Shown: positions 14,478 through 24,602, counted from the stretch's first letter. The stretch: 25,693 nucleotides of DNA from Rhizomucor pusillus (GCA_900175165.2 FWWN02000252.1:1-25693); one strand, 5' to 3'. Numbers and translations are program-made. Notes: generated by a model not told the origin, from the letters alone.

Positions 14478-14558
14478 CGGAAAAGAGATGATTCGAACAT
14501 CTAGGTGTTAATACACAATATTTAGCAAATATCTTGCCTTACCTATAGCGACTTTTCC
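14478..14558 (-). tRNA. trnS: tRNA-Ser (GCT)
   Basis: Class II: acceptor GGAAAAG/CTTTTCC, anticodon loop TTGCTAA on stem GATAT/ATATT, variable arm GTGT...ACAC, T stem AGATG/CATCT. Confidence 0.93.
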
Positions 14559-14577
14559 TTAAATTAACTTAAAAAAG

Positions 14578-14650
14578 CGGGCTAGATCGGCTACGATCCG
14601 ATATCTATTTTCTCGACAAGAAAATCCTTTACCAATTAAGTTACTAACCC
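14578..14650 (-). tRNA. trnD: tRNA-Asp (GTC)
   Basis: Acceptor GGGTTAG/CTAGCCC, anticodon stem TTTTC/GAAAA with loop TTGTCGA, T stem ATCGG/CCGAT. Two nucleotides separate it from trnG. Confidence 0.94.
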
Positions 14651-14652
14651 TA

Positions 14653-14723
14653 TACGGCTAACCGAACTCGAATCGGTATCTTTCGTTTGGAAGACGATGA
14701 GTTTACCATTAACCTACAGCCGT
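14653..14723 (-). tRNA. trnG: tRNA-Gly (TCC)
   Basis: Acceptor ACGGCTG/TAGCCGT, D stem GGTT/AACT, anticodon loop CTTCCAA, T arm with ACCGA. Confidence 0.93.
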
Positions 14724-14778
14724 TTTATAAAATAATATATCTTATTACTTTTTATTATCTAGATATAACTTATATATT

Positions 14779-14850
14779 TAAGACTTATGGGACTTGAACC
14801 CATAAAGTAATGATTAAAAGTCATATGTTTTACCATTAAACTAAAGTCTC
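14779..14850 (-). tRNA. trnK: tRNA-Lys (TTT)
   Basis: Acceptor GAGACTT/AAGTCTT, D stem GTTT/AAAC, anticodon stem TATGA/TCATT with loop CTTTTAA, T stem ATGGG/CCCAT. First of the K-G-D-S-I-W-S-P block. Confidence 0.94.
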
Positions 14851-15365
14851 TTTAAAGTTTATATATAAACTTAATTAGCAAAAAAGAAAATTATTTAAAA
14901 ATAGTTTAGACTATTGAATACCTAAGTTTTGATTTTAATTTTAGTATTATATTTTCCCATTAATTTTTTTCCTCTTCAAGAGGAAGTATTCCTCTATATA
15001 TGTATTTAACATATCACTACACTCCAAAATTTATCTAACACACTTAACTTAACCTAAAGCAAAAATACACACTTAATTAAAAATTACAACTTTATTATAA
15101 TTATTGAAACAAGATTAATCCTAAATAGGTTATATACATACTAAATATAATAAATAATTATTATCAGATTAAGTGACGCGCCCATTGCGCGCGTGGTTAA
15201 ATAAGAGGTATAAAAATTTTAATTTAATTTATTTAGATCAAAATTATATAAAAGGTTAAAAAAGTCCGGCCTTGTACCCGGATAAAGCCTATTAGGACTA
15301 GAGGTAATAAGAACCATTGTTAATATATGCTAATAAAAAATATAGGACCTAAACTATTAAACCCT
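14851..15365. other. 515-nt spacer between cob and trnK
   Basis: No recognised gene. It holds a GC palindrome (15176..15194) and a GC-richer block (about 15262..15300) with terminal inverted pentamers AGTCC/GGACT. A 32-codon minus-strand frame at 15219..15317 crosses that block (contains SSPNRLYPGTRPDFFN); its function is unknown and it may be chance. Confidence 0.5.
15176..15194. repeat. GC palindrome
   Basis: ACGCGC-CCATTGC-GCGCGT, 6-bp stem, in the spacer downstream of cob. Confidence 0.88.
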
Positions 15366-16707
15366 TTAAATGTTTTTTTGTAAACCTAAATCCATTAAAT
15401 GGTTTTCTATACGGCTAATAACAGGAATTATAATTAAAAAATATGAGAAATATAATAAAGTACTTAATTGACCAAGCATAATAAAAGGTTCTTCAACGTG
15501 TTTGGCACCTAATTGCATTAAGACTAAGAAATTAGCAACGAAAATATAAAAAGCTATTTTACTTAGAGGTCTGAATTGTATACCTCTAACTACAGATTTA
15601 TCAACATAAGGTAAAATTAATAAACAGAAAATAGCACTAAACATAGCTATAACACCTAAAATTTTAGATGGTATAGATCTTAATATTGCATAGAAAGGAA
15701 GAAGATCATTTAAATAATTATTCAATATATTTATATATTGTTTGGACTTTATTTTCACATTTAAATGTGTCTCGTGTAAAGTCTCTGAAGATCCATTAAA
15801 AAAGATTTTTTAATGGTTTCCTGCTGATTTTCTTTAAACTAAGAGTTTCCAGCAATTAGCGAGATTAAGTGACATCTTCTTTATATCACTCAGGAACGAT
15901 AGCTGAAGGAGTTTGCATAGGATTAGCCATTACATAATTTTCACAATCTCCTAAAACATTAGGCATAAAGAATACAAATACAGATAAAACAAAAACAAAG
16001 ATAAAAACAGTAATTAAATCTTTAAATACATAATAAGGTGCAAAAGGTATTCTATCATAATTAGCTGAAACACCTAATGGATTACCTGAACCTGCTGTAT
16101 CATGTAATGCAACTAAATGCATTATAAATAAAGCAACTAAAACAAAAGGTAATACAAAATGAAGAGAAAAGAATCTATTTAATGTTGCATTATTAACTGA
16201 GAAACCTCCTCAAATGAACTCAACTATATCTTGTCCAATTCAAGGTATAGCACTCATAAGGTTAGTAATAACTGTTGCACCTCATAAACTCATTTGACCA
16301 TAAGGTAGAACATAACCCAAGAAAGCTGTAGCCATCATAGCTACAAGTATAAAAGTACCAATAACTCAAGTTAATGTTCTTGGTTTTTGGTATGATCCAT
16401 AATACATACCTCTACCTATATGTAGGTAAACTAAAAAAAAGAAAGCTGATGCTGTATTAGAATGTAAATAACGAACTAATCATCCATTATTTACATCACG
16501 CATTATATGCTCTATTGAATCAAAAGCTTCTAATACATTAGGTGTATAGTGCATTGCTAAAGTAACACCTGTAATTATTTGTATACCTAAACATATACCT
16601 AATAATGAACCAAAATTTCATAAATAACTAATATTTGATGGTGTTGGTGCATCTATTACATATGAATTCATTATTTTTAGTATTGGATAATTTTTTAAAA
16701 TTCTCAT
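15366..16707 (-). CDS. cob: Apocytochrome b, two exons
   Basis: Complex III subunit carrying hemes bL and bH and both quinone sites. Exon 1 is 15885..16707 and exon 2 is 15366..15706; joined, 387 residues. The start is the ATG at 16707, giving [20 protein letters not shown], the standard fungal N-terminus; the ATG at 16671 is internal. Visible landmarks: [28 protein letters not shown] and later [15 protein letters not shown] with heme-ligand His residues; [14 protein letters not shown]; the Qo-site motif PEW split at the intron; and [14 protein letters not shown] at the start of exon 2. The join gives PEWYLLPFYAI. It is followed by the tRNA block leading to rnl. Confidence 0.96.
15707..15884 (-). 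mobile_element. Minimal group I intron in cob, 178 nt
   Basis: Inserted inside the Tyr codon of PEW|YLLPFY (exon ends GAGTGAT, intron ends AAATG). All core helices can be traced on the minus strand: P3 CTCG/CGAG, P4 TTGCTG/CAGCAG, a P6 extended by CCATTAAAAAA/TTTTTTAATGG, P7 GACTTTA/TAAAGTC, and P8 as CACATTTAAATGTG. No ORF. It is one of the smallest introns one could expect with a complete core. Confidence 0.88.
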
Positions 16708-16811
16708 TTTTTTTTATTATAAACCAACGCTTAACTATTAAATTAACTTATTTTTACTATATTAAATTTAAATAGTATTTTATAGAATAATATTTTTTTA
16801 ATTTAAATTAA

Positions 16812-18515
16812 TTAAAAGAAATTACAAGGAGTAAATAAAATAATAGATAATAAATTTGACATATGTAATATTTGATCTGGAGAAAACATAAATAAAACAA
16901 TAATTAATGTTAAAATAGAAATAGGAATAGATAAAGCATTAGTTAAGCAAACATTAGCATTAATTATTTTACTTTCAACTACTTTATTTTTTTCGATTAT
17001 TTGAGCTGGTACTTTAAGATTTATTAAATCTCAACTATAATTATAAGGTTGTTCTTCAAAAAACATAAATTTAATTACATTTAAATAATAAACAGCACTT
17101 ATTACACTAGTTATTACTGCAATTAAAGCTAAGAAAACAAATCCATTTTGTAATGCTGCAGATAATACCATTAATTTTCCAAAAAAACCTATTAGTGGTG
17201 GTATTCCGGCAAAAGATATTAAAGTTATTGCTAAACTTATTGCTAATGTATGATTAATATAAAAATATCCTTTTTTTTGACTTATTAATTGAATAGGTGA
17301 ATAATTTTTATCTATTAAACTATTATAGCTAATATCTTTGTTTATATAAAAGAATAAAGTATATCCTATACTTATTAATATTAAAAAAGCATTTAAATTT
17401 GATATACTATATTGTAGTAGATAAAATATAAATGATTGTATTGATTCTACACTATTTATACTTATTGCTAATAATATAAATCCTAGATGTGATATTGTAC
17501 TATATGCAAATAATCTTTTTATTCTTATTTGTGTTAATCCCATCACTGTACCTATGATTAATGATAATAAACTACTTATTAATAAACTTGTTGTTCATGT
17601 ATATTCAGATCTAATATATATATTATAAGTATAATGTACTAATTGGAATAATATCACTAATAGTGATATTTTTGGTATTATTGCTACAAATGTTGTTACT
17701 ATTGTTGGTATACCATCATATACATCTGGTGATCAAAAATGTAATGGTGCTGCTGATATTTTAAATAAAAATCCTATTGTTATTAATAATAAACAATATG
17801 GTATATAACTTGAGATTTCACTTATTTCTGGTGTTTTCAGTTGATCCTCTGTCAGAATATTTGTTATATTTGTTATTATATAAAAATTATCTAGATTTGT
17901 TGTCCCTGAATTTGCATATATTAAACCTATTCCTAATAATATAAAACATGATGATAATCCACCTAATAAAAAATATGTTAATCCAGATCCTGTTGATGAC
18001 TCTGAATTTCTATATATTGTACATAGTATATATAATCCATAACTCTGTAACTCTAGAGATAAATAAAGAGAAACTAAATCACTACTTGATATTAAGAATA
18101 TACTTCCTGTTATTATAAATAGTATTATTAATGTATATTCTATTATAGTATATTGTTCTCCTTTTTTATTTATTATATTTGTTCCTGATATTATTATTTT
18201 TTTTATTAATTGTTTATCTATTCTTAAATTGTTATTAGATATATATTTTCTAGGATAAAATCCTGTTGTATTTAATATTATTAAACTTAGTATATATATG
18301 AATATATGAAAAATAATTGATATAGATGATATATTAAATAATCCTCCAAATAGACCTACAGCTTCATCTAAATAACTTATATACAAATTATTATAACTAA
18401 TATAAATACAATATAATAATATTAGCATTCCAATTCTGGAATAATATATTGCAATATCACCTAAGATACTTAGGGAATTTGATAATAATAATAAAAACAT
18501 CGATAATACCAACAT
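16812..18515 (-). CDS. nad2: NADH dehydrogenase subunit 2
   Basis: Antiporter-like membrane subunit of complex I. 567 residues, close to other filamentous-fungal Nad2. It looks split at 17732 and 17030 only because TGA (Trp) occurs there. Multiple transmembrane segments are seen throughout. Conserved blocks include [20 protein letters not shown] with the functional Glu, [51 protein letters not shown] and [20 protein letters not shown]. The C-terminus ends at LFTPCNFF. In many Pezizomycotina nad2 adjoins nad3; here it lies between cox3 and cob. No intron. Confidence 0.95.
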
Positions 18516-18883
18516 TTAATTCTAATTAGATAATTAGAGAGAATTATATCTCTTCATTTCTAATTAAAATTTTATTTATAAAATAAAAAAAAAATTTTTT
18601 AAAAGATTATTTTGAAAATTATAAATTGAAAATTTATAATTTTTTACTTTATAAAAATATTAAATAAACCATTTCCTCCACTAAATAAGTTAGATGTTTT
18701 AAATATATATGAATCTATAAATACTAATTCTTCATCAGTATAATAGGAAGAAAGGTTACCTCAGTATCATTCAATACCTTATTCATCTATTAATCAAAAA
18801 TAATTAAGTAAATTTTCAAATAATTCTAATTCTTTCTTTAATACTAAATATAGAAATAGAATTAATAAAAATTTTTAATACTA
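18516..18883. other. Spacer between cox3 and nad2 with an interrupted unknown frame
   Basis: AT-rich. Directly after the cox3 stop, a minus-strand frame (18644..about 18875) runs some 75 codons with a single TAA near its middle. The first half ends ELFENLLNYFWLIDE; the second half begins GIEWYWGNLSSYYTDEELVF and ends GGNGLFNIFIK. Three TGA-Trp codons in it suggest decayed mitochondrial coding sequence. I do not recognise the family. Confidence 0.45.
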
Positions 18884-19687
18884 TTAATATCCTCAATAGT
18901 AAAAAGAAACATATAAGAAAAGTCAAACAATATCAACAAAATGTCAGTATAAAATTCCAGATTCTAAACCTAAATGATGATGATCTGTGTAATGATAAGA
19001 TAAAAGACGTACAAAACCTACAACTAAAAAAATAGTTCCTATAATAACGTGAAATCCGTGAAACCCAGTTCCAAAATAGAAAGTAGTTCCATATACTCCA
19101 TCAGAGATAGTAAATGGTGCTACTGTATATTCTAAACCTTGGAAAATTGTAAAAATTAGAGCTAATAAAATTGTAGCTATTAGACCATATAAAGCTCCTT
19201 TTCTATTACCTTGTATTAAAGAATGATGACTATAAGTAACAGTTACTCCTGAAGATAATAATATTATTGTATTTAATAGAGGTAATTCAAAAGGATTTAT
19301 AGCCATAATACCTTTAGGTGGTCACATTGTACCTAATTCTATATTAGGTGATAAAGAACTATGAAAATAAGCTCAGAAAATAGCTAAGAAAAATAAAGCT
19401 TCTGATACTATAAATAAACCTACACCTATATTTATACCTCTTTGAACTGCATATGTATGATTTCCTAAAAAAGTAGCTTCTGATGTAATATCTTTAAATC
19501 AAAATGACATTGATAAAATTACATTTAATAATCCTATAAAAAATAGAAATCCTCCATTAGAAAATCCATGCATAGCTAATACACCAGATAATACTAAAGT
19601 AAATAAACTAAGTGATGTATTTAATGGTCAAGGTGAAGGTGATACTAAATGATAAGGGTGTCTTTGATAATTAAAATTTTTTTTCAT
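18884..19687 (-). CDS. cox3: Cytochrome c oxidase subunit 3
   Basis: Structural subunit of complex IV with seven transmembrane helices. 267 residues (family about 269), uninterrupted. It starts MKKNFNYQRHPYHLVSPSPW, with the conserved HPYHLV...PWP segment. Further blocks are LNVILSMSFWFKDITSEATF, SEALFFLAIFWAYFHSSLSP with the conserved helix III Glu, GTTFYFGTGFHGFHVIIGTI and GILYWHFVDIVWLFLYVSFY. It ends YYWGY. An ATG 23 nt upstream is out of frame. Confidence 0.96.
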
Positions 19688-20078
19688 ATCTTTTTTTTAT
19701 ATCTTTTCATATCTTTTTTTTATCTCATTAAACACTGCTAACCTTTAACTACTATCCATTCAACCTTAGATAATATTAAAGAAGTTATTAAAAATCATTG
19801 CTAACCTTTAATATAACTTATATAAATATTACCTTATATAGTTTTAGAATTAAATAAGTTATTATAATTCATATAGTAATATTAGTAAACTTAATATTAC
19901 CTATACTACTAATTACATTTTTAAATAGTTTCTCTATTATCTTTAAATGTGTTTTGTTAAATTTATCATATAAATTTGCCAAAATATCTACGCCGCGCAC
20001 CACGCGGCGTTATCTTTATTAGATATTTAATAACAAAAAAATATTAAAAATAAAAGAAATAATAAGATTTAAACTATT
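19688..20078. other. 391-nt spacer between the acidic ORF and cox3
   Basis: AT-rich, no gene seen. A short direct duplication of ATATCTTTT-type sequence precedes cox3 (19685..19725), and a GC palindrome lies at 19990..20010. Confidence 0.6.
19990..20010. repeat. GC palindrome
   Basis: ACGCCGCG-CACCA-CGCGGCGT, a perfect 8-bp stem with a 5-nt loop, in the spacer. Confidence 0.9.
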
Positions 20079-20681
20079 TTAAGAAAATTTATCATTATTT
20101 GACTCTTCGTTTGAAGAGGATGTTTCAGAATCTGGTGAATCTTCACATACGTGTTCATCATCCGCTTCGTAGTGGCAAGGACAATGACAACCCCCTCTAT
20201 ACGGGTTATTATTATTATTTGGGTTATTATCACTAGGTAAAGTTTTATTTTCACTTTCATATTCATATTCGTATTCAAATTCATCTTCAGATGTAGAATA
20301 ATATTCACTACTTTCTTCTTCTTCTTCTTCTGAAGAAATACCGATTGATTCATCTCCAGATGTAAATTCATCTCCTGCATCATTTGGTGAATTATATTCT
20401 GAACTTTCTTCTTCTGAAGAAGTATCACCCATTGATACATCTCTATCTTGTGACTCTTCCTTAGATGTTACTTCATCCATATCTGAATCTTCATCCATAT
20501 CCACATCTGAATCTTCATCCATACCCTTTCCTCTATAATATAATACATTATTTTCTGAAAAATCTAAAATTTTAAATATTTCATCTTTTATTTCATTAAA
20601 AAAAATAACATCTTCTTCTGATAGATATCCCACCATTGTAAATTTGATTATTATAAAAATAAACTTGAATAAACTTTTCAT
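20079..20681 (-). CDS. Unknown acidic, low-complexity protein (200 codons)
   Basis: I do not recognise this ORF. The N-terminus (about 50 residues) is hydrophobic then mixed (SLFKFIFIIIKF), so a single membrane anchor or cleaved presequence is possible; an alternative start is the Met of MVGYLSEEDVIF. Residues 54-150 are dominated by Asp, Glu and Ser in short repeats (MDEDSD, SSEEE, YEYEYE), and about 30% of the whole protein is acidic. Then come an Asn-rich stretch and a Cys/His cluster, GGCHCPCHYEADDEHVC, which could bind metal, and a Ser/Asp/Glu tail. It has no Trp. It lies between nad6 and cox3 on the coding strand. Repetitive GAA/GAT codons keep a second minus-strand frame (20069..20440) open, so part of the openness comes from composition. 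It may be a genuine accessory gene, or repeat-driven and not translated. Confidence 0.55.
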   Translation of the reverse strand: MKSLFKFIFIIIKFTMVGYLSEEDVIFFNEIKDEIFKILDFSENNVLYYRGKGMDEDSDVDMDEDSDMDEVTSKEESQDRDVSMGDTSSEEESSEYNSPNDAGDEFTSGDESIGISSEEEEEESSEYYSTSEDEFEYEYEYESENKTLPSDNNPNNNNNPYRGGCHCPCHYEADDEHVCEDSPDSETSSSNEESNNDKFS

Positions 20682-20746
20682 AGCTATTATTATTATTATT
20701 ATATATTTATATTAAAGTAATTTTTACTTTTATCTAGAATATTTTT

Positions 20747-21388
20747 TTAAACTTCATTTCTTCTGCTTTTCAATGTAACTACTATACTACCTACCATTGC
20801 TAATAATAAAATTAAAGAAGCAATAATAAGTCATATAGAATAACTAGTATACATAATATTACCTATACTACTTATATCTGTTACATCTATTAAAGTTGTT
20901 TCTCAGTTATTTCCTACAACTAAAGATATTTCACCTGATTTATCTGTTAAATCTTGAGATATTTCAGTTTTATCTAATTTACTATTAAAAATATTATATA
21001 ATTTTATCTCTTTATTATATGGAATATTTTGTCCTAATATATATACAAAAACTATTACACATAATATAGCTAATGGTAAATAATTATTACTTTTACTTAA
21101 AAGTTCTGAAATTCTAATATTAATAAGCATTAAGATAAATAAAAATAATATTGAAACTGCCCCCACATAAACTATTAAATAAGATATTCCTATAAAAGTT
21201 AAATTTACCATAATTAAATAAAGAGAAATAACACTAAACAACCCTATTAAAAATAAAACTGATACTATTGGATTTTTACTAGTAATAGTTAACACTCCAA
21301 ATAAAATACAAATAATTGCTAAAAAATCTAATCAACTTTCTCTATAACCATTTGTTATTACATCATTTATATAGTATAAACTAAACAT
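20747..21388 (-). CDS. nad6: NADH dehydrogenase subunit 6
   Basis: Membrane subunit of complex I. 213 residues, TGA as Trp. The start at 21388 gives MFSLYYINDVITNGYRESW. Conserved segments are TITSKNPIVSVLFLIGLF and the helix 3 block IGISYLIVYVGAVSILFLFI, which contains the pi-bulge region. A hydrophilic loop (NIFNSKLDKTEISQDLTDKS) precedes the last helix SYSIWLIIASLILLLAMVGS, and it ends TLKSRRNEV. It follows trnY, as in Eurotiomycetes-type orders. Confidence 0.94.
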
Positions 21389-21520
21389 TTTTTACATAAT
21401 TATAATTTCTCCCTATACTTAATTTAAAATCAATGATAATTAATTATTTAAAGATGAAAAACCTAAAATAAAAAAAATAAATACTTAATAATAGGGGAAT
21501 GCTCTAGATAAAGATCTAGC

Positions 21521-21605
21521 TAGGAAGAGAAGGAATTGAACCTTCGACGGCATAAAGCCATTGAGTTTACAGCTCAACTCGCAAACCAACATACGAAACC
21601 TTCCT
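21521..21605 (-). tRNA. trnY: tRNA-Tyr (GTA)
   Basis: Class II, 85 nt: acceptor AGGAAGG/TCTTCCT, anticodon stem TTGAG/CTCAA with loop CTGTAAA, long variable arm, T stem GAAGG/CCTTC. It lies just downstream of rns. Confidence 0.95.
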
Positions 21606-21639
21606 AAAAAAAAAATAATAAATATTTTTTGTTAAGTTT

Positions 21640-23130
21640 TATCCATCCCGTGCAATTTCCATTACACGAACCTTATTTCGACTTAACACCAATTAAAGTC
21701 ATGCATACGAAAATTAAATGAATACCTATACATAACTAAACATATATATTAGGATACTCATTAATCAAACTTATTGCACATACTTCTTTCAGCGCCTGAC
21801 GAGTGGTTAGTGCCTAACTGAGATTTTATTCACCGTGACGTGGTGATTCACGATTACTAGTAATTCCTTATTCATGTAGTCGAGTTACAGACTACAATCC
21901 ATTTTACCCAATTTTAAGGATTAGCTCCATCTCACGATATTGCATCCCTTTGTATTGGTATCTGTGGCACGTCTAAAGCCCACAATATTATGGCCATGAT
22001 GACTTGTCTTGATCCCTCTTATCATATCCAATATAGCGGTGAACCACTTTATGTAAATAAATAAAGTGAGGGTTTTCGTTAATTAAAGGAGTTAACCAGA
22101 TCTCACGACATTAACTAAAGACAGCCATGCAGCTCGTGTAATAATTTAATAATATACAAATTGTGGTAAGGTTTTTCGCGGACTATCGAATTAACTAACA
22201 TACTTCACTACTGGTTTCAGAAACGGTCTAATGATTTCAGTTTAAATGTTGCCATTGTACTCTTGAGGTGGAATGCTTACACTTTCATTTATATGCTAAA
22301 TAAATTATCTAGCTTATGACATTCATAATTTTCTGCTTGGACTACTAGGGTATCTAATCCTTCTCGTTACCCAAGCCTTCGTCCCTCAACGTCAGTTTTT
22401 ACATAGAAAGCAGCCTTCGCCTTTACCAGTCTCCTTGTTATTATAATATTATAACATTACTTCAAGGATTCTACCTTTCTCATATAAAACTCTAGTAAAA
22501 AAGTACCGGTTAAGGTTTAATTTACCGTCTAGGTACCCTTTAAACCTAGTAAAGATGACTAACACTAGTATTCTACGTATTACCGCGACTGCTGGCACGC
22601 AATTTGGTCAATACTTATAAATAGATAATAGTCATTATAATTAATCTATTTAGAACTTTATACGATTAGATCGTTATTGCATTAATAAATATTAATGCAT
22701 CTACATTCTTCCAAGTTGCTGGTTCAGCCGTTAGGCCATTGACCAATATTCCTCACTGCTGTACGATTGCGCATTGGGGGTTTTTTCAGACCCAATGTGG
22801 TCGATCGACCTCTCAGTCACGACTACGGTTTATAGCTAGTTAAGACATTACCTTTTCTACTACTCACCGTAATATTAATTTTCATCTCAAAGCGAAACAC
22901 AAAAAATTGTTTCTTTATATTTCAGAGAGATAATTGTGACCCCTCAGATGACTGAGGGAATTACCTCTCTATTATAAGGGATTTACCCCTTGCTTCAAGG
23001 TAGTCAAAATATTATATACTCACCCTTACACCACTTCACCACTCATAAAAAATGGTGACGTACGATTAGCATGTGTCAAGCACTTGGATAGCGTTCAATC
23101 AGAGCCATCATCAAACTCAAATAATTTTTC
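21640..23130 (-). rRNA. rns: Small subunit rRNA
   Basis: Mitochondrial SSU rRNA, about 1.49 kb, without introns. 5' landmark TTTGATGATGGCTCTGATTG near 23100..23120; the 530 loop GTGCCAGCAGTCGCGGTAAT near 22580..22600; near the 3' end GTTAAGTCGAAATAAGG (21665..21685). Ends are approximate (about 20 nt). Confidence 0.95.
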
Positions 23131-23307
23131 TTGAGGATATTTCTCTAAACTTATTTTAGAGTGTATTCCTCTATGTTTGATTTTAACATAGAAAGATATA
23201 TTTTAATTTTTTCCCCTTTTTTTTACTTTTTAGTTTTATTATTTTAAGTATTTAATTAATTATATTTCTTTTTTTTTTATTATATGAAAATAATTATTAA
23301 ATACTAG

Positions 23308-23321
23308 CTCGGGAGCCCGAG
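23308..23321. repeat. GC palindrome (different sequence class)
   Basis: CTCGGGAGCCCGAG, 6-bp arms with a 2-nt centre, followed by a purine-rich GGAGGATGAGGAA tract. It differs from the CGCG-type hairpins elsewhere. Confidence 0.8.
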
Positions 23322-23420
23322 GAGGATGAGGAATCGAAAGGAGTAATTTTAATTTTTATTAAAAATTTATTAATTATTTACCTTTTTATTTAATAATATA
23401 TTATAAAATAAAAATTTTTA

Positions 23421-23485
23421 AAGAAGAAGAAAGAATTGAACTTTCAATGTTTAATATTATAAATAATTAAACTATAACCTTTTTC
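23421..23485 (-). pseudogene. tRNA-like relic
   Basis: The minus strand shows TATAGTTTAAT (D-arm start), a T arm GAAAG-TTCAATT-CTTTC, and weakly pairing ends. About 10 nt are missing between D and T arms and no anticodon arm can be drawn. Probably a decayed tRNA; identity unknown. Confidence 0.4.
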
Positions 23486-23514
23486 ACCTTACAAAATTAA
23501 TATTAAAAAAAAAA

Positions 23515-23745
23515 TGTAAATATATATAAAACTAAATCTAAGATATAAATAAGCCTAATCCTGTATATATATAAATCATTCTAAAAAAAAGCTTAGTGAT
23601 AGGATAATGTTCGCATATAACAAATTATAAATACTGAGTTAATAATTGTTTCTCCAAGAATTCCATAATTCTTATTATTATTTTTATAAATATTCACATA
23701 TTAAGCCTTGGACTTTCCTATAAAAATATATATTTTATATCATAA
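23515..23745 (-). ncRNA. rnpB: Mitochondrial RNase P RNA (probable)
   Basis: RNA subunit of RNase P, which trims tRNA 5' ends. On the minus strand TAGGAAAGTCCAAGGCTTAA (23701..23720) matches conserved region I (GGAAAGUCC), and ATACAGGATTAGGCTTAT (23549..23566) matches conserved region V (ACAGA...GGCTTAT). These are the two halves of the P4 core. Flanking AAATATATAT and ATATATATTT can pair as P1. Spacing of about 150 nt fits the reduced fungal mitochondrial forms. The 5' and 3' ends are estimated. Confidence 0.72.
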
Positions 23746-23831
23746 AACTTAAAAAATAATTTTTGTTAAAAATATATTAAATGTTAAAAATTCAGAAATT
23801 AACATAAAAAAACATTTTTATAATTATTATA

Positions 23832-24602
23832 TTAGTGTAAATCTAATGAATCTTTAATATAACTACAAGTTAAAACTACAAAAACCTGACTTTGTATAAA
23901 AGCGATACCTAATTCTAATCCAGAAAAAGCTAGAATAAAAGCTAAAGGTATTAAACCTAAAATAAAGTATAAAAAGCCAGATATCATAATTTTATAAGTA
24001 AACCCACTTAAAATAACAAGTAACATATGACCACTTAGTATGTTTGCACTTAAACGTAAACCTAAAGAAATATTACGTGCTAAGTAAGATATAAATTCTA
24101 TTAAAACTAATAAAGGTAATAAACCTAAAGGACATCCTGATGGTACAAAGAAAGAAAAAAATTCTAATCCATGTTTTTGAAATCCTAAGATAGTAGCTCC
24201 TAAAACTACAGTAAAACTAATAAAAAAAGTTAAAATAAAATGTGATGTTGAAGCAAAACTATAAGGTATTAAACCTATTAAATTATTTATTAATATAAAT
24301 AGAAATAATCCATAAATAAATGGGAAATATATTTGTCCTTTTTTAGGATTTATTTGATTAATAACTACACTATGTATACTTGCATACATTGATTCTTTAG
24401 TTATTGTTCAATAATTTGATATTAATCTATTATAATTTGTAGCTAATAAATTTAAGGCTAAAATTATAAAAGTTCCAATCATCAGATATAAACCTATATT
24501 AGTTAATGAAATATTACTTTGTAATATACTTGAATTTATACTTAAAAAATTCTTTATTTCAAATTGATCTAAAGGACTTAATATTGTATTAATTTCGTAC
24601 AT
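23832..24602 (-). CDS. atp6: ATP synthase F0 subunit a (Atp6)
   Basis: Forms the proton half-channels against the Atp9 ring. 256 residues, with one TGA-Trp at 24405 that splits the frame under the standard code. The N-terminus MYEINTILSPLDQFEIKNF contains the SPLDQFEI motif where fungal Atp6 precursors are cleaved. Later: LIGLIPYSFASTSHF, then YLARNISLGLRLSANILSGH with the essential channel Arg, and the C-terminal helix pair LAFSGLELGIAFIQSQVFVV. It ends DSLDLH. It follows atp8, as is usual, but with a 450-nt spacer. Confidence 0.96.

Larger units (their letters stand above)
23140..23514. other. Spacer between rnpB and rns
   Basis: AT-rich. It contains a GC-rich block at 23306..23340 with the palindrome CTCGGG-AG-CCCGAG (23308..23321), and a tRNA-like relic at 23421..23485. 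Confidence 0.7.

Noticed and set aside
16669..16671. cob start at the ATG at 16671
   Set aside because: The upstream in-frame ATG at 16707 gives the standard fungal N-terminus MRILK...LKIMNSY.
17028..17732. nad2 as two separate or truncated genes
   Set aside because: The breaks are TGA codons, read as Trp with this code; one continuous 567-residue frame results.
20069..20440. 123-codon second minus-strand frame
   Set aside because: It overlaps the 200-codon acidic ORF in another frame and is a Lys/Met-rich by-product of the same GA-rich repeats.
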